Positions 38,664 through 47,561 of a stretch of 64,000 bases of DNA are shown here, one piece after another. The translations under genes were made by a program, and so were the position numbers. The stretch comes from JAFEBO01 sp044221315 (GTDB taxonomy: Bacteria > Planctomycetota > Phycisphaerae > Phycisphaerales > UBA1924). The number at the start of each line of letters is the position of its first letter. Position 1 is the first letter of the stretch. Below the pieces are notes generated by a model, which worked only from the letters and a program-made list of their open reading frames with translations, was not told where the DNA came from and ran no database searches. The stretch covers positions 124,001 to 188,000 of the forward strand of contig JBGAPK010000002.1 of NCBI GenBank assembly GCA_044221315.1, written 5' to 3'.

Positions 38664-39845
38664 ATGTCGAATTCATTCGTTGGCGCGGCACTGAGCGCGC
38701 TCGTGCTGGTCGGTCAGGCCTCTGCCCAAACCTGCACCGGCCAGGTCGGCTGGTGGCGCTTCGACGGCGACACCCTCGACTCCTCGGGCCTGAACAACGA
38801 CGCCGTCTTCTTCGGCTCGACACCGAACTACGTTGCCGGCGTTTCCGGTCAGGCGCTCAGGCTCGACGGCTTCTCGGATTTCGTGCGCGTCGCCAACAGC
38901 GCTTCGCTCAATCCGTCCGGCGCCCTCACGCTCGCGGGCTGGGCCAATATCCGGAGCTACTCGGGCAGTGGCAACGACCCGGTCATCGACAAGGGCTATT
39001 TCGGCCACAGCTATCCCTATTACCAGTACCACTTGGGCGTGACCGGAGATCTCTACCCGCACGAGCGTGCCGGATTCTCCTTCAACGCCGCGGCCGGCGG
39101 AATCCCGTACAGCGCGGGAACACCGGGCAACTTCTATACCCCTGGCGCGTGGTACTTCATCGTCGGAACCTACGACGGATCGAACGCTCGCTTCTACGCG
39201 AACGGCGAACTAGTCTCCGAAAATCCGGCCGCCGGCACGATCGCCGACTACGGCCAACCCGTGCAGTTCGGGAAATTCGACAACCTCAATTTTTATCTTC
39301 CCGCGACGCTCGACGAGATCCGCATCTTCAGCCGCGCCATCTCGCACGACGAGGTGCGCGCTCTCTACTCAAACCCGGCCGGTGCCGCGGCCGTCTGGCC
39401 TCCAACCTCCGGCGTCTGCGCCGGCGGGGCCGCAACCTTCCATGCCCTCCACCTCGCCGACCCGAGCGCGACCTACGCCTGGACGCTCGACGGCGCTGCC
39501 GTATCGGACGGCGCGCGCCCGGACGGCGTCGTTGTCTCCGGGAGCGCAACCGCCCACCTCACGCTCGGCAATCTCACCGGCGCGCCCACGCGCACCGTTT
39601 CCGCGACCGTCACATTCTGCAACGGCACCGTCGCCGCCACGCCCGCGACCGTCAAGGTCTGTGCCGCTGATTTCAACTGCGATGCGCAGGTAGACGACGC
39701 TGATTTTGTTATCTTCGCGGGCGCCTACAACGACCTCACAATCCCTCCGGCCAATCCGATCTGCGATCTCAACGGTGATGGGTTGGTTGAGGATTCCGAC
39801 TTTGTGATCTTTGTTGCCGCGTACAACGACTTGCTTTGCCCCTGA
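38664..39845 (+). CDS. Secreted LamG-domain protein with GC-type dockerin
   Basis: 393 residues from the ATG at 38664, with GGGAG 8 bases upstream. The signal peptide ends QASAQ. Residues about 25-225 are a laminin-G/concanavalin-type jelly roll: GWWRFDGDTLDSSGLNNDAV, ALRLDGFSDFVRVANS, LTLAGWANI and LDEIRIFSRAISHDEVRALY, a classic LamG pattern. An Ig-like segment follows (GVCAGGAATFHALHLADPS, TYAWTLDG). The dockerin has loops ADFNCDAQVDDADF (Ala for Gly) and CDLNGDGLVEDSDF with the short joining segment NDLTIPPANPI, like the gene at 13956-14753. A glycan- or matrix-binding role is likely. Confidence 0.88.
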   Translation: MSNSFVGAALSALVLVGQASAQTCTGQVGWWRFDGDTLDSSGLNNDAVFFGSTPNYVAGVSGQALRLDGFSDFVRVANSASLNPSGALTLAGWANIRSYSGSGNDPVIDKGYFGHSYPYYQYHLGVTGDLYPHERAGFSFNAAAGGIPYSAGTPGNFYTPGAWYFIVGTYDGSNARFYANGELVSENPAAGTIADYGQPVQFGKFDNLNFYLPATLDEIRIFSRAISHDEVRALYSNPAGAAAVWPPTSGVCAGGAATFHALHLADPSATYAWTLDGAAVSDGARPDGVVVSGSATAHLTLGNLTGAPTRTVSATVTFCNGTVAATPATVKVCAADFNCDAQVDDADFVIFAGAYNDLTIPPANPICDLNGDGLVEDSDFVIFVAAYNDLLCP

Positions 39846-40018
39846 TTTGTTCCTGATCTGCCGCTCACACCTGCCACTCATCTGCACCTGATCGGGGGTG
39901 AGTTGAAGATTTCGGCTTTGCCATTGCAACTGCGCCCTCCGCATCCGTCCTTGACACTGCGGATAGGCTGAACCGTGTCGCTCGCGCGGGCCTCCCGCGG
40001 CCAACAGGGAGTTTTTCC

Positions 40019-40780
40019 GTGCAATCCATCCACTCACCGTCCCTGACTGTCGGGGGTCTTTTCGTCCGCGCCTGCTTTCTCGGAGCGCTCTTCGGATCCG
40101 GCGCGTCCGCTCAGAACATGCTGACGAACCACAGCTTCGAGTCCGGGCCGGCGTTCACCAGCTTTCTCCCGCTCAACCCCGGCTCCACCGCCATACCCGG
40201 GTGGATCGTCACCCGCGGCCAGATCGATCTCGTCGACAGTTGGGTCTCCGCCGACGGCAGCCGCTCGCTCGATCTCAACGGCTCTCCCGGTTCGGGCGGC
40301 GTCGCCCAGACTTTTTCCACGACGCCCAACCGCGATTATCAGATCTCGTTCTTCGTCGCCGGAAACCCCGGCGCGGCGCCCGCGATCAAGACCATCTGGG
40401 TCACCGTCGCCGGCCAGACCGCGGGCGTCCAGTTCGACAACACCGGCACCAGCAATGCCGACATGGGATGGAAGCAGTATCTCTACGGCTTCCGAGCGAC
40501 CGGGTTCTTCAGCACGCTCGAGTTCTACAGCGGCAATCCCAGCAGCTTCGGCGGGCCCGCCCTCGACAACGTCCTGGTCCGCCCCGCCGACTGCACGGCC
40601 GACCTGAATTACGACGCGTACGTGGACGATGCCGATTTCGTCGCCTTCGCCGCCCTGTACGACGCCCTGCTCTGCCCCTTCTTCCCGGGTTGCGCCGGCG
40701 ATTTCAATTCGGACGGATTTATCGATGACGCCGACTTCGTGCTCTTCGTGGCGGCGTACGACCGGCTGCTCTGCGAGTGA
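40019..40780 (+). CDS. Secreted choice-of-anchor C/DUF642-like protein with GC-type dockerin
   Basis: 253 residues. The start is GTG at 40019: AGGGAG lies 8 bases upstream, and the next ATG falls after the signal peptide, which ends GASAQ. The mature domain opens MLTNHSFESG and contains IPGWIVTRGQIDLVDSW, SLDLNGSPGSGGVAQTF and LDNVLV, the standard outline of choice-of-anchor C/DUF642 beta-sandwiches, which bind cell-wall glycans in known relatives. Dockerin loops are ADLNYDAYVDDADF (Ala for Gly) and GDFNSDGFIDDADF joined by LLCPFFPGCA, and the protein ends RLLCE. Confidence 0.85.
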   Translation: MQSIHSPSLTVGGLFVRACFLGALFGSGASAQNMLTNHSFESGPAFTSFLPLNPGSTAIPGWIVTRGQIDLVDSWVSADGSRSLDLNGSPGSGGVAQTFSTTPNRDYQISFFVAGNPGAAPAIKTIWVTVAGQTAGVQFDNTGTSNADMGWKQYLYGFRATGFFSTLEFYSGNPSSFGGPALDNVLVRPADCTADLNYDAYVDDADFVAFAALYDALLCPFFPGCAGDFNSDGFIDDADFVLFVAAYDRLLCE

Positions 40781-40891
40781 TTTCCCAGGAAGAGCCCAGA
40801 AATCTGCGGAAAAATCCGAGGCGAACCGGCGCAAATTCACTTGCCCCGGACCCTTCTTTTCAGCAGAATAATTGTCTCCGGAGGTGAAAGT

Positions 40892-42298
40892 ATGTTCTCA
40901 GTTCGAATCTGTCTTGCCGCTTCGCTCGTGAGCGGCGTGCTCGCGTTCTCGTCCGATGCCGCCATCACCACATACGGCATCTCCCCCGTCCGCTGGGGGC
41001 TGGTCGGCGGCGCGATCGGAGTGGGTAACGCCACCGTTGAGGACTTTGAGGATGTAAACCTCGCTCCGGGGATACAGGTCCTCTGGGAATCGCCCGCCGG
41101 AAACGTCGGCCCGACTTCGGTACTCCCCAACACGTTCAATCCGAACACAGACGACGCCTTCGGAAGCGCTTTCATCGGCGGCAACTACGACGGCACCCGC
41201 TGCCTCGTCAACACGCGAACAAACCGCACGTTCAACTACAACGACGGCCCGAGTTACGGCGACGTGACATTTCTCTTCAACCCGCCCGTCCGCCTCGTGG
41301 GTTTCAGCGTCCATCAGAACGAAACCGACCTCGGCCTTTTCGTCAACGGCGTCAGCCAGGGTAAGCTGAGCGCGCTTACGGGCCTCAGCCCCAACGGCGG
41401 CCAGTACGGCTACATCCTCGTCATGGCCGACGGCGCCGACACGATTTCCTCGATCAAGGTCAAGAACGGTTCGCTGCCCTCGGGCGACGGCTTCACATTC
41501 GATCACCTCGCGTTCAGCACCGAGCCGGCCCCCTCGCTCCAGTGCACCGGATTCGGGCCCCCCTTCTGGGGCATCGACAACTCCGAGCTCGGCGTCGCGA
41601 ACGCGGTCTTCGAGAATTTTGAGGATGCGACGCTTGTGCCGGGCCTTTCGATCTCCTGGGAGGCTCCCGCCGGGAATGTGGCCGAAACCACAACGCTCCC
41701 CCACCTCTTCAATCCCGCCACCGACGATCCGTTCGGAACAGCCTTTATCGGCGGCACCTGGGACGGCACGCGCTGCGTGATCAACGGCAGGGGCAATCAG
41801 TCTTTCAACTACAGCGCGGGCTCAAACTGGGGCGACATCGTCTTTCACTTTCAAAGCCCCCAGTCCCGCGTCGGATTCAGCGTGCAGCAGATGGAAAACC
41901 AGACTCGCGTCATCGTGAACGATCGCGATGTCGGCAGTTTCGCCACGCTCTCGGGGCTCCAGATCAACGGCGTCCGTCAGGGATTCTTCCGCATGAAGGC
42001 GATGGACGGATCGAGCATTTCTTCCGTCCGCTTCGCCAACGGTCGCGTCGGGACGTTCGGCGACGGGATCGCGTTCGATCACCTCACGCTCGGGGGCCGC
42101 TGCCTGCAGGATCTCAACAACGATGAACTCGTTGACGACGCCGATTTCTCGCTCTTCGTCGTCGCGTACAACCTGCTCGACTGTGCCGACCCGACCATGC
42201 CCGCCGGTTGCCCGGCCGATTTCAACAACGACGGCTTCGTCGACGATGCGGACTTTGTCGTCTTCGTTGTCGGATACAACGCGCTGCTCTGCCCGTGA
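40892..42298 (+). CDS. Secreted duplicated-domain protein with GC-type dockerin
   Basis: 468 residues from the ATG at 40892, behind a very good GGAGGTGAAAG. The signal peptide ends SSDAA. The body is a clear tandem duplication of one domain of about 190 residues: GVGNATVEDFEDVNLAPGIQ in copy 1 against GVANAVFENFEDATLVPGLS in copy 2, likewise DDAFGSAFIGGNYDGTRC against DDPFGTAFIGGTWDGTRC, and GFTFDHLAFS against GIAFDHLTLG. Each resembles the DFED-type beta-sandwich found on anchored surface proteins. The dockerin has QDLNNDELVDDADF (Glu for Gly) and ADFNNDGFVDDADF joined by DCADPTMPAGCP. Function unknown. Confidence 0.86.
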   Translation: MFSVRICLAASLVSGVLAFSSDAAITTYGISPVRWGLVGGAIGVGNATVEDFEDVNLAPGIQVLWESPAGNVGPTSVLPNTFNPNTDDAFGSAFIGGNYDGTRCLVNTRTNRTFNYNDGPSYGDVTFLFNPPVRLVGFSVHQNETDLGLFVNGVSQGKLSALTGLSPNGGQYGYILVMADGADTISSIKVKNGSLPSGDGFTFDHLAFSTEPAPSLQCTGFGPPFWGIDNSELGVANAVFENFEDATLVPGLSISWEAPAGNVAETTTLPHLFNPATDDPFGTAFIGGTWDGTRCVINGRGNQSFNYSAGSNWGDIVFHFQSPQSRVGFSVQQMENQTRVIVNDRDVGSFATLSGLQINGVRQGFFRMKAMDGSSISSVRFANGRVGTFGDGIAFDHLTLGGRCLQDLNNDELVDDADFSLFVVAYNLLDCADPTMPAGCPADFNNDGFVDDADFVVFVVGYNALLCP

Positions 42299-42489
42299 CG
42301 GCGACGGTTCGAGGGTTGCGAGGCCCAATCCGATCGCGGAAGACGTCAGTTCTCGGACATTGCCGGCCCGGCTTTCGGGTGAATCCGCCCGCCCGAGGCC
42401 GATTCGACGGCCCGCCCGACGTCCCCCCTGTTCTTTCCGACCGTGTGTGACACACTGGTGATGGCTAGTGTCCGATCTTGAGGGGACTG

Positions 42490-45084
42490 ATGTTGAGGCC
42501 CGACAACGCACTCAGAACTCGACGCCGCCGGGCTGTTTGCTCGGCCATATGTCTTTCTGCCGGGCTCGCCGCATCCTCTCACGCTCAGACCCGCTCCTGG
42601 TTGGGCGGGAACGGCCTCTGGAGCAACCCGCTCCAGTGGTCGCCGACGGATGTGCCAAACAGCCCCCCGGAAGCCGCGCTTATACCCGGCGTCGCCCCCT
42701 TCACCGTCTCTCTCGACATCCCCGTCCAGCTCGTAGGCGTCAGCGTCACCAACCCCTCCGCAGTCCTCTCCATCAACCCGGGAATGAGCCTGTCTGTCGG
42801 AACCATCCCGCTGAACTCGGGGCTCGCCAACAGCGGGCTAATCCAAGCGAACGGCGGGCCGTCCTTGCTGACCCACATCCGCTTTCCCGCCGGGGGAGTC
42901 ATCACCGGGTCGGGCATCATCCGCCTTGGCGCGGATTCATCGAGCCTCGACAGCGCCTTCATCAGCGCCGATCCGACGTTTTCCTGGACCAATAGCGCCG
43001 GACACACCATCGCAGGTACCGGGCGCCTCTACGGCCCCATCACCAACGCCGGGTCCATTACCGCGGATTCGCCCGGGCAGATTCTCCAGATCGCCGGCGA
43101 CGTCACCAACACCGGAAGCATCGGCGCCATCTCCACGGGCATCCTGGAGTTAGCCCAGGGCGCACGCCTCTCCGGTGGCGGGCTGACCAACGGCCCGGCC
43201 TCCACCATCCGCATCGCCGACTTGGCCGGCCTGGCCTCGATGGCTGTCTCCGGAACGGTTGCGGTCGCGCCCGAAGCCCGGCTCGAGATCGGTGCGGGGG
43301 CGCTCTCGGGGACATTTGATCTTTCAATCTCCGCGTCGTCGACGCTTTCGCCGACATCCGCCGTCGCGACAGGTGCCGCGACGCTCGGGGGCGGCGGCAC
43401 GTCATTCACGACGCTGAATTCCGGCGCCGGCGCGCAGTCCTTCCTTGATTCCGAGGCAGGGGCAATCACGATCGCCCCCGGGCACACCATCCGGGGCAGC
43501 GGCCGTGTGTACGCACCCCTCGCCGGCGTCCCAACTCTGCGCGCCACTGATTCCGGTAAATCGCTCGATGTCCTCGGCGACGTGGACATGACCGGCGGCG
43601 GGTCGATGCAGTCCTCGGCCTCCGGCGCGATCCTGAATCTCGGCTCCGGAGATTCGCCGAGCAACCCGACCATCACCGGCGGCAGCCTCGGCGCTATTGC
43701 CGGCGCCTTCGTCCGGATCCAGCCCTTCTCCAGCCCCTTGCTCAAGGGGACCGCCCTTTCGGGCAACGTCGAAGTGCTTGGGGGCGCCCGCCTCCGGACC
43801 GACGCATCGGGGCTCTCCAACGCCGCCGTCATCCTGGTGAACTCCGCGGGCGAGTCCAAGCCGACCGGCCTGCGACTGACCCAGAGTGCCACCATCTCCG
43901 GCGCGGGGGCCGTGAGCCTAAACGCCAACCCTGCCGACATGGATTCCGCACTGCTCGACGGCGTCGGGCCCGCCGTCCTCACGAACGGACCGGGCCACAC
44001 CCTGCGAGGAACAGGCCGCATCGCGATCCCGGTGACAAACCAGGGAACGATCTCAGCCTCGAATCCCACGGGCCCGCTCCTGATCACCGCGAACGTCACC
44101 AATAGTGGCGCTGGAGCCGTGAGCGCAAGCAATGCCGTCCTCCAGCTCGCGGGCGGTATGACCATGTCCGGCGGTTCCTTTACCGGCTTTGGTACTGGCC
44201 GGCTGGCGGTCCCACGGGGCGAGCTGGGGACTCTCAGTGGATTCACAATCACCGCGATGTCGATCGCCCAGGTGCTGGGCGGTGGCATCCTCCAACTGGA
44301 AGGCACGGTCACAAATAACGGTTCGATCATCGTGAACCCCGCGGGCGAGCCACTGCTCTCCCGTCTTCGTGCTACCTCGTCGAGCGAGATCGTCACGGGG
44401 GTTACCGGCTCGGTGATGCTCAACGGCGTCAACAACGTCTCGCTGGTGCGGTTTGACGGGCCTGCCTCCCCGGCCGTGCTCACCCTGGGCAGCGGACAGA
44501 CGCTCCGGGGCAGCGGCACGATCGGGGGAAACGTGCTCGTCAAGGGAACAATCGCTCCGGGTTTTCCCCCGTCGACCGCCGGGCAGTTCGTTTTCGAAGA
44601 TTCACCGGCGCTGGACACGGGCTCGTCCGTTGATTTCAAACTGGTCAGCAACTCGGCGTACGACCGGCTGGCCATGGCGAGGCCGTACACCCTCTCGGGG
44701 CCGCTCAAGATCAGCCTGATCGGCGCGTACAACCCGAACTCGGTCCAATTGTTCAAGTTGATCGACGGGCAGCCGGGCGCCACCCGGACCGGCACTTTCA
44801 GCCCCGTGGCCTTTCCCGTCCCGCCCGCCTCTGTGGTCAAACGGAGGTGGCTCTTGACCTATCAGGCCGAGGACGTGCTCCTCCGCCTGACCTGTGCAGC
44901 GGATTTCAACGGTGACGGACTGGTGAACGACCTTGATTTCCAGACCTTCGTAGTGGCCTACGACGATCTGATCTGCCCCGACGCCCCCGACCCTTGTCCC
45001 TGCGACCTCAACGGGGACGGGCTGGTGAACGACGAGGACTTTGTCTTCTTCAACCAAGCCTACAACCTGCTGATCTGCCAGTAG
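42490..45084 (+). CDS. Large secreted autotransporter-like repeat protein with GC-type dockerin
   Basis: 864 residues from the ATG at 42490; an in-frame TTG at 42478 is a weaker choice. The signal contains an Arg run and ends SSHAQ. The mature part opens RSWLGGNGLWSNPLQWSP, the W-x-G-x-G-x-W opening common in autotransporter-associated beta-strand proteins. Long solenoid-like repeats follow, marked by G-H-T-I/L-x-G-x-G-R at 43000, 43480, 43993 and (as G-Q-T-L) 44494, giving periods of 160, 171 and 167 residues. A C-terminal domain ends VLLRLTC. The dockerin has loops ADFNGDGLVNDLDF and CDLNGDGLVNDEDF joined by LICPDAPDPCP, and it ends LLICQ. Last gene of the plus-strand dockerin run. Confidence 0.85.
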   Translation: MLRPDNALRTRRRRAVCSAICLSAGLAASSHAQTRSWLGGNGLWSNPLQWSPTDVPNSPPEAALIPGVAPFTVSLDIPVQLVGVSVTNPSAVLSINPGMSLSVGTIPLNSGLANSGLIQANGGPSLLTHIRFPAGGVITGSGIIRLGADSSSLDSAFISADPTFSWTNSAGHTIAGTGRLYGPITNAGSITADSPGQILQIAGDVTNTGSIGAISTGILELAQGARLSGGGLTNGPASTIRIADLAGLASMAVSGTVAVAPEARLEIGAGALSGTFDLSISASSTLSPTSAVATGAATLGGGGTSFTTLNSGAGAQSFLDSEAGAITIAPGHTIRGSGRVYAPLAGVPTLRATDSGKSLDVLGDVDMTGGGSMQSSASGAILNLGSGDSPSNPTITGGSLGAIAGAFVRIQPFSSPLLKGTALSGNVEVLGGARLRTDASGLSNAAVILVNSAGESKPTGLRLTQSATISGAGAVSLNANPADMDSALLDGVGPAVLTNGPGHTLRGTGRIAIPVTNQGTISASNPTGPLLITANVTNSGAGAVSASNAVLQLAGGMTMSGGSFTGFGTGRLAVPRGELGTLSGFTITAMSIAQVLGGGILQLEGTVTNNGSIIVNPAGEPLLSRLRATSSSEIVTGVTGSVMLNGVNNVSLVRFDGPASPAVLTLGSGQTLRGSGTIGGNVLVKGTIAPGFPPSTAGQFVFEDSPALDTGSSVDFKLVSNSAYDRLAMARPYTLSGPLKISLIGAYNPNSVQLFKLIDGQPGATRTGTFSPVAFPVPPASVVKRRWLLTYQAEDVLLRLTCAADFNGDGLVNDLDFQTFVVAYDDLICPDAPDPCPCDLNGDGLVNDEDFVFFNQAYNLLICQ

Positions 45085-45153
45085 TTCCGCCCCGCCCGGT
45101 GGGTTTCGTGGTCCGTGGATTCCCCTTGCGGCACCCGTTAGACTCCGGTTGCA

Positions 45154-45711
45154 TTGACTCCCCAAACCTCCATTTCTCCGCTTCCCCCGCCCGCGACGCG
45201 CTTTCCCAAGCTGGCCGCGTTGATCGGATACCTTGACTCGCTGGGGTCCCGGGCCGATCTCGCCGTTCTCGCCCGGCTCCTGTCCGAGGTCCGGATCACC
45301 CGGGCGGATATCGAGAGCGTCTGCGTCTTCGGGACCCACGGCTACCGGCGGAATCCGATCAGCCGCTCGGACTGGCACGAACTGCTCGCCCTGACCTGGC
45401 GCAGCGGCCACTGCACCCCGATCCACGACCACAAGGGCAGCTCCTGCGCTTTCCGCGTGATCGAGGGAACCGGAACCGAGATCCGCTTCGCCAAGACGCC
45501 CTCGGGTCTGGTCTGTCCAGTCGCGACCAATTCCATGTCGCCGGGGTATGTGTGCGCGGCGGAGGACGCGGATATTCACCAGGTCTCGAACATGCAGGCG
45601 CCGGGGACGGACCTGATCACGCTGCATATCTACAGTCCGCCGATCCACAAGATGAACACGTACGAGTTCCATTGCTCGACCGGCCCGGACACCGACGACG
45701 CCCGCTGTTGA
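45154..45711 (+). CDS. Cysteine dioxygenase family protein
   Basis: 185 residues; the frame starts at TTG (45154) with no strong Shine-Dalgarno, so the start is uncertain. Cupin-fold iron enzyme expected to oxidise L-cysteine to cysteine sulfinate. Iron ligands fit His91, His93 and His142 (IHDHKG, DIHQ). Arg66 matches the substrate-binding arginine of the mammalian enzyme. Cys98 and Tyr160 occupy the places of the pair that forms the thioether cofactor in mammals (C93-Y157), which I recall many bacterial versions lack. The next gene, 65-77 bases on, is a class V PLP enzyme that could use the product. The related 3-mercaptopropionate dioxygenases normally have Gln instead of this Arg, so cysteine is favoured. 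Confidence 0.88.
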   Translation: MTPQTSISPLPPPATRFPKLAALIGYLDSLGSRADLAVLARLLSEVRITRADIESVCVFGTHGYRRNPISRSDWHELLALTWRSGHCTPIHDHKGSSCAFRVIEGTGTEIRFAKTPSGLVCPVATNSMSPGYVCAAEDADIHQVSNMQAPGTDLITLHIYSPPIHKMNTYEFHCSTGPDTDDARC

Positions 45712-45787
45712 TGAAGGCGAGATTGGCCCGGCGGCGCTTCGAGCCCGACGGCTGCGCGCGCCGATACCGCACTCCGTGAAACTCACC

Positions 45788-47098
45788 ATGACTTCCGCCT
45801 CTCCCACCACGATGCACCTCATCGACGACAAAGCAATCCCGGCCCCGGCGCCGGTTGATCGCACCACCCGGATCCCCTTTCAGACCAAGCACTGGGATCT
45901 CGACCCGGCGGTGACGTTTCTGAATCACGGCAGCTACGGTGCAGTACCCCGCGCCGTGCTCGAAGCCCAAGCCCGCGTGCGCGCCCGGGTCGAGCGCGAA
46001 CCAGTCCGCTTCTATAAGGTGGATCTCGAACGCCTCACCGACGGCGCCCGCGAGATGCTGGGCTCGTTCCTCAACTGCGACCCCTCCTCGATCGCCCCGG
46101 TTCCCAACGCCACGATGGGCATCGCCTCCATCTTCAGCAGTTTCGCCTTCAGCGCCGGCGACGAGATCCTGCTCACCGATCACGAATACCAGTCGGGCAT
46201 CAACGAACTCGACCGCCTCGCCAAGTCCGCGGGCATCAAGGTGGTCCTGGCCCCCATCCCGTTCCCAACCAAGAGCCAGGATGAGGTCTTCGACGCGGTC
46301 ATGCGCTGCGTCACCCCCCGGACCCGCCTGGCGATGATCAGCCAGATCACCAGCGGCAGTTCGCTCATCTTCCCGGTCGAACGCCTCGTCCCCGCCCTCA
46401 AAGCCAAGGGAGTCGAGGTCATCGTCGATGGCGCTCACGGACCGGGACAGATCCCTGTCGATCTCAAGGCTCTCGACCCAACCTATTACGTCGGCAGCCT
46501 GCACAAGTGGCTGAGCGCTCCCAAGGGGACCGCTTTCCTGCAGGTCAGCAAGGACAAACAGAAGAGCTTCCGCCCCGTCTATCTATCCAGCCGCGCCAAC
46601 AAGATCCGCGACGACCGCGCACTCTTCCTCCGAGATTTCGACTACCACGGCACGCTCGACTATTCGGGCTTCCTCGTCGTCCCCGAGGCCATCTCCTACC
46701 TCGGCCGCCTGCTCCCGGGTGGTTGGCCCGAGCTTTACAATCGCAATCACGATCTGATCGTGAAGGCCCGCGAGGTCGTCTGCCGCGCCATAGGCAGCGA
46801 GCCCGCCTGCCCCGACAGCATGCTCGGCACGATGGCTTCGATCATCCTGCCCGAGCCGGCTCAGAACATGAAGGGGCGCCCGAGCCTCTACGACGACCCG
46901 CTGCAAGATGCCCTGATCCACAACCACAGCGTGGTTGCTCCCATCTGGCGCGTCGGCGGCAACGACCGTCGCATCGTCCGCATCAGCGCGCAGGCATACA
47001 ACACGCTCGATCAGTATCAGATTCTGGCGGATGCACTGGTGAAGGAACTGGCGGCGGAAGGTTCGCTGGCGGGCAGCGCGTCCCGCAAGGCGGGCTAG
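45788..47098 (+). CDS. Class V aminotransferase-fold PLP enzyme (isopenicillin N epimerase/desulfurase-like)
   Basis: 436 residues from the ATG at 45788; GTG at 45776 and ATG at 45812 are alternatives, none with a clear ribosome site. Fold type I PLP enzyme: LNHGSYGAVPRAVLEAQ near the start, the cofactor-binding Asp-Gly-Ala-His in VIVDGAHGPGQIP, and Lys240 in GSLHKWLSAPKG as the Schiff-base lysine. The overall pattern is closest to isopenicillin-N epimerase-like and cysteine-desulfurase-like class V proteins. No mobile Cys loop could be pinned down. Because it follows a cysteine dioxygenase, cysteine sulfinate is an attractive substrate (desulfination to alanine and sulfite), but that is inference. 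Confidence 0.82.
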   Translation: MTSASPTTMHLIDDKAIPAPAPVDRTTRIPFQTKHWDLDPAVTFLNHGSYGAVPRAVLEAQARVRARVEREPVRFYKVDLERLTDGAREMLGSFLNCDPSSIAPVPNATMGIASIFSSFAFSAGDEILLTDHEYQSGINELDRLAKSAGIKVVLAPIPFPTKSQDEVFDAVMRCVTPRTRLAMISQITSGSSLIFPVERLVPALKAKGVEVIVDGAHGPGQIPVDLKALDPTYYVGSLHKWLSAPKGTAFLQVSKDKQKSFRPVYLSSRANKIRDDRALFLRDFDYHGTLDYSGFLVVPEAISYLGRLLPGGWPELYNRNHDLIVKAREVVCRAIGSEPACPDSMLGTMASIILPEPAQNMKGRPSLYDDPLQDALIHNHSVVAPIWRVGGNDRRIVRISAQAYNTLDQYQILADALVKELAAEGSLAGSASRKAG

Positions 47099-47153
47099 CG
47101 GCTCCTGGGTTTCCGAACCCTCTCCGGCGCGAGAGGCATTCTTCGGAGCAGCG

Positions 47154-47552
47154 ATGAAGAACCTGCTGACCGTCACGGCGTTGCTGGAGCTTGCCGCGGG
47201 TATTGGCGCGCTTCTCGTGCCATCGCTGGCCGTTGAGATTCTCCTGGGAACGCCGCTCGAACCGGCCGCGGCCCGGCTCGTCGCCCGCGTCACGGGCGCG
47301 GCCCTGATCTCGCTCGGTCTGGTGTGCTGGAGCACAAGATCCGAACCGCGCGGACGTACCGCGAGAGATGTTGCCCTGGCGATGACGTTCTACAACGTTT
47401 CCGTGACCGGGCTGCTGACCTACGCCGGCTTGGTGGGTGGACTTTCGGGCATCGGCCTCGGGCCGGCGGTCCTCCTCCACATCGGTATGACAGTGTGGTG
47501 CGTCCGCGCTCTTTCACAGATTCGCGCCGCCGGTGGATCCTCCGGCACATGA
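47154..47552 (+). CDS. Small integral membrane protein of unknown function
   Basis: 132 residues; GGAG 5 bases before the ATG. About four hydrophobic segments: residues 5-30 (TVTALLELAAGIGALLVPSL), 38-60, 74-95 and 100-120. A positively charged loop with RSEPRGRTAR falls between segments two and three. I recognise no family motif. Its stop lies 9 bases before the TspO gene on the same strand, so the two are probably co-transcribed. Confidence 0.7.
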   Translation: MKNLLTVTALLELAAGIGALLVPSLAVEILLGTPLEPAAARLVARVTGAALISLGLVCWSTRSEPRGRTARDVALAMTFYNVSVTGLLTYAGLVGGLSGIGLGPAVLLHIGMTVWCVRALSQIRAAGGSSGT

Positions 47553-47561
47553 CACTCGCCC

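Noticed and set aside
43029..44840. 603-codon open frame opposite the autotransporter-like dockerin gene
   Set aside because: No domain, Pro/Ala-rich; shadow of the plus-strand repeat protein.
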